The translations under genes were made by a program, and so were the position numbers. Under the pieces are notes generated by a model, which saw only the letters and a list, made by a program, of their open reading frames with translations, was not told the DNA's origin and ran no database searches. From Pedobacter hiemivivus (GTDB lineage Bacteria; Bacteroidota; Bacteroidia; Sphingobacteriales; Sphingobacteriaceae), in contig NZ_SJSM01000007.1 of assembly GCF_004331685.1 (NCBI RefSeq), forward strand, positions 124,001-188,000: DNA of 64,000 nt. Reading direction: 5' to 3'. Positions 44,689 through 53,638 of this stretch are shown here, one piece after another. The stretch's first letter is position 1; the number at the start of each line of letters is the position of its first letter.

Positions 44689-46077
44689 CTACAAGTGAAT
44701 CACTTCACCATAAGCATCAGCAGTTGCTTCCATAATGGCTTCGCTCATTGTTGGATGCGGGTGTACTGATTTTAACATCTCATGACCAGTAGTTTCTAAT
44801 TTACGGGCGACAACAATTTCTGCAATCATTTCCGTAACGTTAGCACCAATCATGTGAGCGCCTAGTAATTCGCCATATTTAGCGTCATAGATCACTTTTA
44901 CAAAACCATCTTTTACACCAGCAGCACTAGCTTTACCTGAAGCAGAGAATGGGAATTTACCAATCTTCACTTCATAACCAGCGGCTTTAGCAGCTTTCTC
45001 AGTATAACCTACAGAAGCAATCTCTGGACTGCAGTAAGTACATCCAGGGATGTTGTTATAATCTAAAGGCTCAGGTTTATGACCAGCAATTTTCTCTACA
45101 CAGATGATACCTTCAGCAGAAGCAACGTGCGCAAGCGCTTGTCCTGCAACGATATCACCAATTGCATAATAACCTTTTACCGAAGTGTTGTAAAATTCGT
45201 CAACTACAACTTTACCTTTTTCTGTTTTAATACCTGTTTCTTCTAAACCAATGTTTTCAATATTTGCAACAACACCAGCGGCAGAAAGTACGATATCACA
45301 CTCTAAAGTTTGCATACCTGAAGCTGTTTTAACCTGAACTTTACAGCCAGCACCACTTGTGTCCACAGATTCAACACTTGACGAAGTCATGATGTCAATA
45401 CCTGCTTTTTTGAAGCTGCGCAACAATTGTTTAGAGATATCTTCATCCTCAACAGGAACTACATTGTCCATAAACTCAACAATGGTAACTTTAGTTCCAA
45501 GCGTAGCGTAGAAATAAGCAAACTCAACACCAATAGCACCAGAACCAACAACAACCATTGATTTTGGTTGCTCAGGCAATACCATTGCTTGTCTGTAGCC
45601 GATCACTTTTTTACCGTCTTGTTTAAGGTTAGGTAATTCTCTTGATCTTCCTCCAGTAGCTAATATAATACTGGTTGCTGTATATTCTTTCTGAGAACCG
45701 TCAGCAGCTTTAACCTCTACTTTATTTCCAGGTTTAGCTTTTCCGGTGCCCATGATCACATCAATTTTGTTCTTCTTCATTAAGAATTGAACACCTTTGC
45801 TCATGCCATCAGCAACACCACGACTGCGTTTAATAACAGCAGCAAAGTCTGCTTCAGCTTCAGCGGTTTTAATACCGTAATCAGCAGCATGGTTAATATA
45901 TTCAAATACTTGAGCACTTTTTAATAATGCTTTAGTAGGTATACAGCCCCAGTTAAGGCATATTCCACCCAAAGATTCGCGTTCAACTACTGCAGTTTTT
46001 AAACCCAACTGAGAAGCTCTGATCGCAGCCACATATCCACCAGGACCGCTGCCTATTACTATTACATCGTAGTTCAT
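44689..46077 (-). CDS. lpd: Dihydrolipoyl dehydrogenase
   Basis: Lpd (462 residues) is the FAD/NAD E3 component of 2-oxoacid dehydrogenase complexes. It has the FAD-binding GSGPGGYVAA at 9-18, redox disulfide Cys40/Cys45 (GGICLNWGCIP), the NAD-binding VVGSGAIGVEFAYFYATLG and the C-terminal HPHPTMSEAIMEA with the catalytic His-Glu pair. No E1/E2 gene is adjacent. It is followed by the hairpin at 44595-44667. Confidence 0.97.
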   Translation of the reverse strand: MNYDVIVIGSGPGGYVAAIRASQLGLKTAVVERESLGGICLNWGCIPTKALLKSAQVFEYINHAADYGIKTAEAEADFAAVIKRSRGVADGMSKGVQFLMKKNKIDVIMGTGKAKPGNKVEVKAADGSQKEYTATSIILATGGRSRELPNLKQDGKKVIGYRQAMVLPEQPKSMVVVGSGAIGVEFAYFYATLGTKVTIVEFMDNVVPVEDEDISKQLLRSFKKAGIDIMTSSSVESVDTSGAGCKVQVKTASGMQTLECDIVLSAAGVVANIENIGLEETGIKTEKGKVVVDEFYNTSVKGYYAIGDIVAGQALAHVASAEGIICVEKIAGHKPEPLDYNNIPGCTYCSPEIASVGYTEKAAKAAGYEVKIGKFPFSASGKASAAGVKDGFVKVIYDAKYGELLGAHMIGANVTEMIAEIVVARKLETTGHEMLKSVHPHPTMSEAIMEATADAYGEVIHL

Positions 46078-46111
46078 ATCTTTAATAAAGGAATTTAACT
46101 TAGTAAAGCGC

Positions 46112-46119
46112 CAAAATTA
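46112..46119 (-). promoter_or_regulatory. -7 element of lpd
   Basis: TAATTTTG on the minus strand matches TAnnTTTG, ending 34 nt before the lpd start. No -33 TTG at the usual spacing. Confidence 0.45.
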
Positions 46120-46343
46120 AAAAAAAATGTTCATTAAATCTGCGTTCCTAGATTTCGATTGTGCGATTTCTTTGTTAAGTATAGTTTATGTACTTATTTC
46201 AGATTTTGTGTTTATGTAGAATTGTTACAAATAATTGACAAACCGTTAGTTATATATTTAAGCTATATGTTAAATGTTGAAAAGTATTGGTGTTATTAAT
46301 AATTATTTAACATTGAAAATGAAATGCGTGCATAATAAATATT
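46120..46343. other. AT-rich gap between lpd and the TonB receptor gene
   Basis: The complete gap is 46078-46410 (333 bp). Besides two -7 boxes it holds only AT-rich DNA without an ORF, hairpin or repeat that I can support. Confidence 0.5.
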
Positions 46344-46351
46344 TAATTTTG
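46344..46351 (+). promoter_or_regulatory. -7 element of the Oar-like receptor gene
   Basis: TAATTTTG matches TAnnTTTG and lies 59 nt before the ATG at 46411. No -33 TTG at 19-21 nt was found. Confidence 0.4.
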
Positions 46352-46410
46352 CAACATATTTTTAGTTATATCATTTAAAAGAAACATTATTAACTAACGC
46401 AAAGAAAAGA

Positions 46411-49400
46411 ATGAAGAAATCTTTACTATTTAAAATTGTAGCAATTGTTTTTGCTTTCGTTGGAATTATTTCCACAGCAAATGCACAGGTTACCACGTCC
46501 GGTTTAAATGGAACCATTACTGATGCAAAGGGGGCGATGCCTGGAGCCACAGTAATCGCTATCCATAATCCAACTGGAACAAAGTATGTAGCTACATCTA
46601 ATACAGATGGTCGTTATAACTTTGTGAACATTAACACAGGTGGCCCTTACACCGTAACTGCTAGTTATGTTGGTTACAAAGCAGAGAAAATTGAAGGTAT
46701 TTATCTTAAGTTAGGTGAGACTTTCACGCTTAGACTTAAGTTGACAGAAGGCGGTCAGGATTTACAGGAAGTACAGGTTATTGGTAAAAACAGCACTGTA
46801 TTGAATAGTAAAAGAACTGGAGCAACGACAACAGTGACTGAAAAGCAATTAGAGACTATGCCTACAATAAGCAGAAGTCTTTCTGATTTCACACGTTTAA
46901 CGCCGCAAGCCAACGGAAACTCTTTTGCCGGATCTAATAATCGTTATAATAACATTACGATTGATGGTGCTGTAAATAATGACGTTTTTGGTTTATCTTC
47001 AAATGGTACTCCAGGTGGTCCGGCAGGTACTCAGCCAATTTCACTGGATGCGATTCAGGAAATTCAGGTATTAGTTGCTCCTTATGATGTTACTCAAGGT
47101 AACTTTACAGGTGGTGGTGTGAATGCTATTACTCGTTCAGGAACAAATGAAATTGAAGGATCTGCTTATTTTTTCGGCAGAAATCAGAATACTATTGGTA
47201 AAAGTGTTGATGGTTTAAATACCAAAGCAACTCAATTCTATAACAGAACTTATGGTGTGCGTGTTGGATTGCCAATTGTTAAAAACAAATTGTTTTTCTT
47301 CGTAAGTGGAGAAATGACCCGTGTTCAACAACCTACTACTTTTAATGCAGGTGATGTAGGATCGGTTATCAACCCCACTGATGCGCAAAAAATCGCGGAT
47401 TTCATGAAGAAAGAGTATAGCTATGATGTAGGAGGTTTTGGTGAGGTTCAAACTCAAACACAAAGCAATAAAATATTGGCGCGTTTAGATTGGAATATCA
47501 GTGATAAACACCAATTGACACTACGTCATAACTATATCGACGCTTTTGATGATAACTTAACAAGAAGTGGTTCAGGATTCCGTTTTGGTAATAATGGTTA
47601 CAAATTCAGTAACAATCAAAACGTATCTGTATTAGAATTAAGAAGTCGTTTCAATCAAAACCTATCGAATAACTTAATTGTTGGTTATTCAAGAATCAGA
47701 GATAGCAGAGATCCATTAGGTGTATTGTTCCCTCAAATTCAAATCAATAACTTTAATAACGTTTCCACACAGTCTGTAACTTTTGGTACTGAGAGAAGTT
47801 CTGCAGCGAATCAGTTAGATCAGGATGTATTCGAATTTACAGATAACCTTAAGTTATTCGCAGGTAAACATACTTTTACTTTAGGTACGCATAACGAATT
47901 TTTTAAATTCAGAAATCTATTTATTAATAATGTAAATGGATCATGGCAGTATAATAATATTGATGATTTCTTGGGTAAAAAACCTAACAGAGTTCAGGCT
48001 GCTTATTCAATTGTTCCTGGTGATGATCGTCCTGCAGCTGAGTTCTCTGCAGCTCAATTGGGATTCTATTTCCAGGATGAAATTGAAGTTGATGAGACGT
48101 TCAAGTTAACGGCTGGTTTAAGAGTAGATGTACCATTATTTTTTGATAAGCCATTGGCCAATCCTTTGGTAGCTTCAACATTCCAGGGAATGGCAACAGA
48201 TAAATTGCCTAGCGGACAGTTGCTTGTTTCACCAAGAGTGGGCTTTAACTGGGATTTACTTGGCAACAGAAGTGTACAAGTTAGAGGTGGTATCGGTTTA
48301 TTTACCGGTCGTGTTCCATTTGTATGGATGGCTAACCAGTTTACTAATAGTGGTCTACTATATGGTAGTGTTGACCGGACTAATTCAATCCCTAGTCCAC
48401 TTGCTTTTGTTCCAGACCCTAATAAACAAAATACAGCAGGTGCTGCTGGTACGAATTATGAGGTAAATCTTTTGGCTAATAATTTCAGAATTCCTCAAAC
48501 ACTTCGTTATAGTTTAGGAGCAGATATTAAATTGCCTGGTGGTGTATTGGCTACTGTTGATGGAATCTACTCTAAGACCGTAAATAATGTGGTTTATAAG
48601 AACATCAATATTCTAGGAACTACAGGTGCTATCGCTTCAGATCTTTCAGGTGGTCAGGATAAAAGACCCGCTTATGCTTCTGGAAAAGTAAATTCAACTT
48701 TTACAAATGTTCTTTTACTTGAGAACTCAAGCAAAGGATCATCATATAGCTTAACAGGTCAGTTGTCTAAATCATTTGATTTTGGTTTAAGTGCAATGGT
48801 TGCCTATACTTATGGTAAATCGGAAGATGTTAACAGTGGTTTAAATAGTACGGCTTTCTCTAACTGGCAGTTCAACCAAATCGTTGCTGATGCAAATAAC
48901 CCAGAACTTTCGTACTCTAATTTCGATCTTAGACATCGTATAATCGGTAACTTGTCTTATGGTGTTAGCTACGGGAAAAACAAAACTTTCGGTACTTCAA
49001 TTTCGATGTTCTATGTAGGTAAATCTGGTGCACCATATACTTACCTTTATTTTGGTGATGTTAACAATGATAGTGCAAACCAGAATGATTTGCTTTATAT
49101 TCCAAGAAATGCAAGTGAAATTAAACTGGTACCTTACTATACCAGAAGTTCTACTGGTGTAATCAGCATTACTCCAAATACGCCAACTCCGGCTGAACAA
49201 TGGACAGCACTTGATAATTACATTTCAAATGATCCTTATTTAAGTTCACGTAGAGGTCAGTATGCAGAGCGTAACGGTTCGAAAATGCCTTGGGAGCATC
49301 AATTTGATGTACGTATCATGCAAGATCTTGGTGGTATGATTCATGGTACTAAAAACAGGTTACAATTATCAATTGATATTATCAATTTTGGTAACCTGCT

Positions 49401-49587
49401 TAATAAGGACTGGGGTAGAACTTATTTTGTTACTAATAGTGCTTCTACACTTGTTAACTATAGTACAACGAATAGTGCTAATAGAGGCTTCAATTTTAAA
49501 GCCCCTGCTGATAACAGAGCGTATAGTGTATCTCCATTTGCTTCAAGATGGCAAGGACAAATTGGTATTAGGTATTTATTCAACTAA
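46411..49587 (+). CDS. Oar-like TonB-dependent outer membrane receptor
   Basis: This 1058-residue protein has a signal peptide (about 1-25, ending ANAQ), a carboxypeptidase-regulatory-like domain (about 30-112; NGTITDAKGAMPGATVIA), a TonB plug (about 118-245; the plug has PTISRSLSDFTRLTPQANG) and a large barrel ending GQIGIRYLFN with C-terminal aromatic residue. The pattern is that of Oar/Cna-B-type receptors, often highly expressed in Bacteroidota, not of SusC. No SusD or anti-sigma gene is adjacent. A strong terminator follows. Confidence 0.92.
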   Translation: MKKSLLFKIVAIVFAFVGIISTANAQVTTSGLNGTITDAKGAMPGATVIAIHNPTGTKYVATSNTDGRYNFVNINTGGPYTVTASYVGYKAEKIEGIYLKLGETFTLRLKLTEGGQDLQEVQVIGKNSTVLNSKRTGATTTVTEKQLETMPTISRSLSDFTRLTPQANGNSFAGSNNRYNNITIDGAVNNDVFGLSSNGTPGGPAGTQPISLDAIQEIQVLVAPYDVTQGNFTGGGVNAITRSGTNEIEGSAYFFGRNQNTIGKSVDGLNTKATQFYNRTYGVRVGLPIVKNKLFFFVSGEMTRVQQPTTFNAGDVGSVINPTDAQKIADFMKKEYSYDVGGFGEVQTQTQSNKILARLDWNISDKHQLTLRHNYIDAFDDNLTRSGSGFRFGNNGYKFSNNQNVSVLELRSRFNQNLSNNLIVGYSRIRDSRDPLGVLFPQIQINNFNNVSTQSVTFGTERSSAANQLDQDVFEFTDNLKLFAGKHTFTLGTHNEFFKFRNLFINNVNGSWQYNNIDDFLGKKPNRVQAAYSIVPGDDRPAAEFSAAQLGFYFQDEIEVDETFKLTAGLRVDVPLFFDKPLANPLVASTFQGMATDKLPSGQLLVSPRVGFNWDLLGNRSVQVRGGIGLFTGRVPFVWMANQFTNSGLLYGSVDRTNSIPSPLAFVPDPNKQNTAGAAGTNYEVNLLANNFRIPQTLRYSLGADIKLPGGVLATVDGIYSKTVNNVVYKNINILGTTGAIASDLSGGQDKRPAYASGKVNSTFTNVLLLENSSKGSSYSLTGQLSKSFDFGLSAMVAYTYGKSEDVNSGLNSTAFSNWQFNQIVADANNPELSYSNFDLRHRIIGNLSYGVSYGKNKTFGTSISMFYVGKSGAPYTYLYFGDVNNDSANQNDLLYIPRNASEIKLVPYYTRSSTGVISITPNTPTPAEQWTALDNYISNDPYLSSRRGQYAERNGSKMPWEHQFDVRIMQDLGGMIHGTKNRLQLSIDIINFGNLLNKDWGRTYFVTNSASTLVNYSTTNSANRGFNFKAPADNRAYSVSPFASRWQGQIGIRYLFN

Positions 49588-49600
49588 TCATCAATTTTTA

Positions 49601-49649
49601 TAAAGCAAAAGCCCTGTTTCTGATAAAAGGAAACAGGGCTTTTGCTTTA
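49601..49649 (+). terminator. Intrinsic terminator of the Oar-like receptor gene
   Basis: A 20-bp perfect stem (49601-49620 with 49630-49649) and 9-nt loop lie 13 bp after the stop codon. The GC-rich AGCCCTGTTTC part and A/T-rich base make a strong hairpin. Confidence 0.9.
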
Positions 49650-49710
49650 TATACGTTTTCTTCAGTATAGATTAATCTCGATATATGGGATGCTAAGTAA
49701 TACCTTTTGG

Positions 49711-49845
49711 ACTCCTTCGGTAAGGCTTCGGGTATGCGTTTACCTTAAAAGGCCTCTTAAAGGGCTGCCAAAGGCCTTTCATTGGATTGTTAGTCCTACG
49801 AGGTGCCTACGATATGCCTATGGTACTCCTTATTCGGTCCTAGCC
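49711..49845. repeat. Degenerate 11-bp periodic repeat array
   Basis: Short CCT-centred units of about 11 bp recur (model ACTCCTTCGGT). CCT triplets lie at exactly 11-bp steps at 49795, 49806, 49817, 49828 and 49839; earlier in-phase triplets are CCT 49714, GCT 49725, GCG 49736 and then CCT 49753, GCT 49764, CCT 49775. About 12 units are visible with 2-5 changes each. The 49642-49875 plus frame is not a credible gene. It lies between a terminator and the 3' end of the ECF sigma gene. Confidence 0.7.
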
Positions 49846-49881
49846 CTAAACAAGGCTTCTCGAAGGATCTCTTAATGTCTT

Positions 49882-50442
49882 TTACGATACCATTAGCCTT
49901 CTTTTTAATACCTTGAGCCCATTGTTGATTTGTTTGGAAACATTGTTTTCATTGGTGTTTAATTTTTCCGCGATCTCCTTATAGGAAAGTTGATTTTTTC
50001 TGCTCAGCTCAAAGATCTCCCTCATTTTTGGCGGCAGAGCAGCGATTTCCTGATTGATATGTGCGCTACATTCTTTTTCCCTGACCAAGGCATCTGTTCC
50101 GCTGCTTTTATTGGTAACTATAAAACTTTTTGCAGCGCGCATGTATTTTGTTTTTACTTCTTGATGGAGATAAAGATCCAATATGCGGTTCTTCATTAGG
50201 GTGTATAGGTATCCGGTTAGGTTTGTTGCAGTTAATTGGATCTCTCGTTTCATCCAGATCTTAGTGAAAATTTCTTGTAATATATCCTTCGCGAGATCTG
50301 CGTCATTTAGCTTTTTTCTAGCGTGCACAAAAAGTAATTGAAAATATCTATTGTATATCTCTGTGTATGCATTATGATCTGAAGCTTGCAATAGCTGGAC
50401 TAGCTTTGCATCTGACAAAATTTTATAATTAAAATCTAGCAT
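49882..50442 (-). CDS. ECF-type RNA polymerase sigma-70 factor
   Basis: This 186-residue sigma factor has region 2 (YTEIYNRYFQLLFVHARKKLNDADLAKDILQEIFTKIW) and region 4 (LPPKMREIFELSRKNQLSYKEIAEKLNTNENNVSKQI), fitting the Bacteroidota FecI-like group. Such factors usually lie beside a FecR anti-sigma and a TonB receptor, but no FecR gene is present here; the nearest receptor is on the opposite strand beyond the 11-bp array. The regulon cannot be read from the window. Confidence 0.92.
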   Translation of the reverse strand: MLDFNYKILSDAKLVQLLQASDHNAYTEIYNRYFQLLFVHARKKLNDADLAKDILQEIFTKIWMKREIQLTATNLTGYLYTLMKNRILDLYLHQEVKTKYMRAAKSFIVTNKSSGTDALVREKECSAHINQEIAALPPKMREIFELSRKNQLSYKEIAEKLNTNENNVSKQINNGLKVLKRRLMVS

Positions 50443-50764
50443 ACCTTGAGCTCCTTTCTAAAGATTAAGTCAAGATTGAATAAGATCTTGCTCAGTTTGT
50501 TGGCTGTTTTTTTAATTCGGTTCATGGTTTTACGTGGTTAGATGCTTTTGGTAAAGGATTAAATAACTGTTTTCGTTAATTCAAATATAATTAAAAACAC
50601 TAAAAGTGTTATTTATTTCTATTTAATTAATATTTTGAAGTTTAATCTTAGATCTTGGCTTTGTAACCAATATTTTGACGGAGATTAGAAAAAGGTTGTT
50701 GACGATTTTCAAATTGTGCAGTATCGATATAATCTTTACTTTTATGGCGTAAATCTCAGTTGTT
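50443..50764. other. Gap between the ECF sigma and RRM genes
   Basis: This 322-bp divergent region has one exact minus-strand -7 box (TATATTTG, 50589-50582) about 140 bp before the ECF gene, and a small palindrome AACACT-AAA-AGTGTT (50596-50610). No -33 element or other gene was found. Confidence 0.5.
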
Positions 50765-51073
50765 ATGGTAAAAATTTTTGTTGGGGGGCTTAGACCCGAT
50801 GTTTCTGAATTGGATCTTGTGATGTATATAAGTCTTTATGCTCAGGTAAATACCATAAAAGTTGTGCGTGATAAGGTAACCAAGAGGTGTAAAGGTTATG
50901 CGTTTTTGGAGATGGCGAGTCAGGCTGAAGCTGAAAAAGCTGTTTCGGTATTAAATGGGGAAACATTTAGCGGGCAAGTGCTTAATATTAAGATCTCTGA
51001 AGAACCGGCTCCGGCACCTAAACCTTATGTGAAAGCAAATAAACCTTATGCGAATAAGCGACCAAGAAGTTAA
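50765..51073 (+). CDS. RRM-type RNA-binding protein
   Basis: This 102-residue protein has one RNA recognition motif: RNP2 is KIFVGGL (residues 3-9) and RNP1 is KGYAFLEM (about 43-50). The C-terminal tail is Pro/Lys-rich (PAPAPKPYVKANKPYANKRP). Bacterial RRM proteins of this size are single-domain RNA-binding proteins, often cold-induced in cyanobacteria; a Bacteroidota role is not established. The start codon has no useful ribosome-binding site upstream. Confidence 0.9.
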   Translation: MVKIFVGGLRPDVSELDLVMYISLYAQVNTIKVVRDKVTKRCKGYAFLEMASQAEAEKAVSVLNGETFSGQVLNIKISEEPAPAPKPYVKANKPYANKRPRS

Positions 51074-51146
51074 TCTCGGGGTAGGATAGGGTTGGTATTT
51101 ATATTTATGGGGTAATTAAAGATAAACTACCCCATTAAACAAGTTT

Positions 51147-52373
51147 TTAAGATAAGGACAATAAGCGGTTGCGGACTAATAAGCATGCACCGATCAATCC
51201 TGCGCGTTCGCCTAGTTTAGACATTTTTAAGATCGTGTCTTGATTAACCAGACTTAGCGAATATTTATTAATTGCACTTTTTATAGGAAGTCGAATGTAT
51301 TCTTCAGTAGCTGCAAGGCTTCCGCCAAGAATTACCAACTCTGGGTTAAATAGGTTGATGAGTAAAGCTATACCTCGACCCAGGTTTTCTCCTATTTTGG
51401 CAATCAGCTCTATCGCTAGTACATCATCATGATTGGCAGCACTAATGATATCTTCCATTTTTATATCATCTGGATTAACATTGTTTCGTGTTAAAATCGA
51501 TGAAGAGCCTTCTCGTAATCGCTCCTTAAACATTCGTGTTAGCGCCCATCCCGAAGCTTCTGTTTCCAGACAGCCTTTCTTTCCGCAGTGGCAGATGATT
51601 TCGTTGTTGAATAAAGGGATGTGGCCAAATTCGCCTGAATAACCAGATTTACCATAGTAAAGTTGTCCATTTACCAGGATGCCTAATCCAATACCATGAT
51701 CAAGATTTAAGAATAATACATTTTTTTCTCCGTTAACTACTCCGGCAGAGAATTCACCATAGGCCATGGATTTTGAATCATTCTCCAGAAAAACGCGAAT
51801 ACCTATTTTTGATTCCAGAATTTTGGTTAGTGGCTCTTCATTAAAATAAAAGAAACTATAGCTATAGCCGGTAGTGTAGTTAATTCTTCCAGATAAGTTG
51901 ATGCCTATACCTAATATCTTTTCTCTTGGGGTGCTTAGATCTTTAATGAAATCATTAATAAGGCTGCACAATGCTTCGAGTGACTCCTTGTTATTGTCAA
52001 GGTTATAAGGAAGGTTTTCGGCTACCTTGATCAGATTTTTCTGTAGGTCCGATAGACCGATATTAATGTGGTTCTGTTTAATGTCTACCCCGATAAAAAA
52101 GGCAGAGTCGGGAACTAGTCCGTATAAATTAGGTTTACGGCCACCTGTAGAATCTATTTTTCCATAATCTTTGATCAGGCCATCCTGTATTAAATCACCT
52201 AATAGAGCGGTGATTTTTGGGGCACTTAGATTCAGTTCTTTGCAGAGGTCTGCAATAGTTGCATTACCTACATTAGCAAAGTAGCTGAGTACTGTTTTTT
52301 TTAGGCTAACATTTTTGTATGCAACACCAGTTATATTCTCGCTGTTTAATTCTTCGAAAAAAGTTTTCCCCAT
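51147..52373 (-). CDS. ROK family transcriptional regulator 1
   Basis: The 408-residue protein has an N-terminal winged helix (NATIADLCKELNLSAPKITALLGDL) and a ROK domain with the zinc motif CHCGKKGCLETEASG, GEFGHIPLF and ENDSKSMAYGEF. The sugar-kinase phosphate loop DxGxT is replaced by GVDIKQNHINIGL, so it is a regulator rather than a kinase. It is closely similar to the ROK protein at 54833-56053 and divergent from a secreted esterase gene, so control of this cluster by a sugar effector is the likely role. Confidence 0.92.
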   Translation of the reverse strand: MGKTFFEELNSENITGVAYKNVSLKKTVLSYFANVGNATIADLCKELNLSAPKITALLGDLIQDGLIKDYGKIDSTGGRKPNLYGLVPDSAFFIGVDIKQNHINIGLSDLQKNLIKVAENLPYNLDNNKESLEALCSLINDFIKDLSTPREKILGIGINLSGRINYTTGYSYSFFYFNEEPLTKILESKIGIRVFLENDSKSMAYGEFSAGVVNGEKNVLFLNLDHGIGLGILVNGQLYYGKSGYSGEFGHIPLFNNEIICHCGKKGCLETEASGWALTRMFKERLREGSSSILTRNNVNPDDIKMEDIISAANHDDVLAIELIAKIGENLGRGIALLINLFNPELVILGGSLAATEEYIRLPIKSAINKYSLSLVNQDTILKMSKLGERAGLIGACLLVRNRLLSLS

Positions 52374-52787
52374 CTTATTTTTTTACAATTTTTTCCTCTG
52401 TTTGTTCGTGTACGAATAGTATGATTGCTGCAAATTAATGCTAATTTATTTATAATCAACACAAACTTCGGGTGTTTTGTATAAACGGTGGAGGCTGGTT
52501 AATTTGAAGAAAAGGCCTGTTTTTGGCTACTAATGATATTAACTATGTAAGTTGACTATTTGTCTTGTGAAATCAATCAAAGTAGATTTACTTTGTAATA
52601 ATTTATAATAAATAAATTAAAGTTATTAAAATATATTTATATTCACCTGCCCTTAGGCATTTCGCGGTTGAGTGTTTAGGTGCTTGCTATTTGTAAGTTT
52701 TGAATTATTAATAAATAGCTACGCATTGTTAAATTAAATAGTTTGTTTGAAGATAGTGTGTTATACATCTTTATAATAAAAATTAAA
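52374..52787. other. Divergent control region between ROK1 and the esterase gene
   Basis: This 414-bp AT-rich region contains a perfect inverted repeat (see 52578-52595), a weak ROK1 -7 box (TTAATTTG on the minus strand, 52438-52431) and no gene. The large size for a divergent region suggests operators. Confidence 0.5.
52578..52595. promoter_or_regulatory. Candidate ROK operator, CAAAGTA-GATT-TACTTTG
   Basis: A perfect 7-4-7 inverted repeat lies in the divergent region. The 9-mer TAGATTTAC within it also occurs at 56141-56149 before the GH20 gene, the other ROK-divergent promoter. Confidence 0.5.
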
Positions 52788-53603
52788 ATGAGAGGTATGA
52801 GTCAATTGAAAGGGACGTTGTTATTGGTTTTGGTATTTTTCTTCCTGTCGGTAAAGGGGCAGGATTTGATGGTGTTGAAGTCTAAGAACTTAAAAACGGA
52901 TGATAGTGTGTTAGTTTATAAGCCAGCCGTTTATGATGTGAAGGTTAAATATCCAGTTGTTTACCTTTTGCATGGACATTCATCTAATTTTAGGGCTTGG
53001 CCTAGATTGGCTAACCTGCAGGGGATGGCTGATACTTATAATTTTATTGTGGTTTGTCCAGACGGTCTAAAGAAAAGTTGGTATATCAATTCGCCTAAGG
53101 CTGATAGTTTACAGTATGAAGATTTTTTTATGAAGGAGTTGATGCCGAAAATTAACAGTACTTATAAAACAGATAAGGAGAAGGTTTTTATTACTGGAGC
53201 TAGCATGGGTGGATTTGGCGCAATGTATCTCTTCTTAAAACATCCTGATGTTTTTTTAAGCGCAGGAAGTACTTCTGGAGTGCTTAATTTAAGATATTCT
53301 GGTTTTAAGAAAACAACAATTGCTTATTTGTTGGGTCCGTATTCCGATGATAATAAAGCTTTTGATGAATTTTCGCCTGTAAATAGGTTAGAAAGCATAA
53401 AGGATTTGAAGAAGACGCTGATTTTTGATTGTGGTACGGAGGACTACCTGTACATCGCTAGTAACCAATTCAGGAAGAAATGTGATGAATTGAAAATTAA
53501 AGCTACTTATATTACACAGCCAGGTGGGCACACGGGTACGTATTGGTCTAAAAGTATTAAAGCTCATTTTGGCTTTTTTGCTGAATTGGCCAATAAGGGT
53601 TAA
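52788..53603 (+). CDS. Secreted alpha/beta-hydrolase esterase (PF00756-like)
   Basis: This 271-residue protein has a signal peptide (about 1-23), a YLLHGHSSNFRAW oxyanion region, the nucleophile elbow GASMGGFG, a catalytic aspartate in DCGTEDYL and a histidine in GGHTGTYW. It belongs to the esterase D / putative esterase family, which in glycan clusters often removes acyl groups. The frame starts at 52743, but ATG 52788 or 52797 is preferred as the signal-peptide start. The next gene follows by 35 bp. Confidence 0.85.
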   Translation: MRGMSQLKGTLLLVLVFFFLSVKGQDLMVLKSKNLKTDDSVLVYKPAVYDVKVKYPVVYLLHGHSSNFRAWPRLANLQGMADTYNFIVVCPDGLKKSWYINSPKADSLQYEDFFMKELMPKINSTYKTDKEKVFITGASMGGFGAMYLFLKHPDVFLSAGSTSGVLNLRYSGFKKTTIAYLLGPYSDDNKAFDEFSPVNRLESIKDLKKTLIFDCGTEDYLYIASNQFRKKCDELKIKATYITQPGGHTGTYWSKSIKAHFGFFAELANKG

Positions 53604-53638
53604 TGATATTGTTTAACACAAACACACAAATTAAATAT

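Noticed and set aside
49642..49875. 77-codon plus-strand frame after the Oar-like gene
   Set aside because: It lies over the degenerate 11-bp repeat array, whose period is not a multiple of three, and overlaps the terminator.
49588..50442. ECF sigma factor as the regulator of the Oar-like receptor
   Set aside because: The genes are convergent, separated by a terminator and the 11-bp array, with no FecR; proximity alone is not enough.
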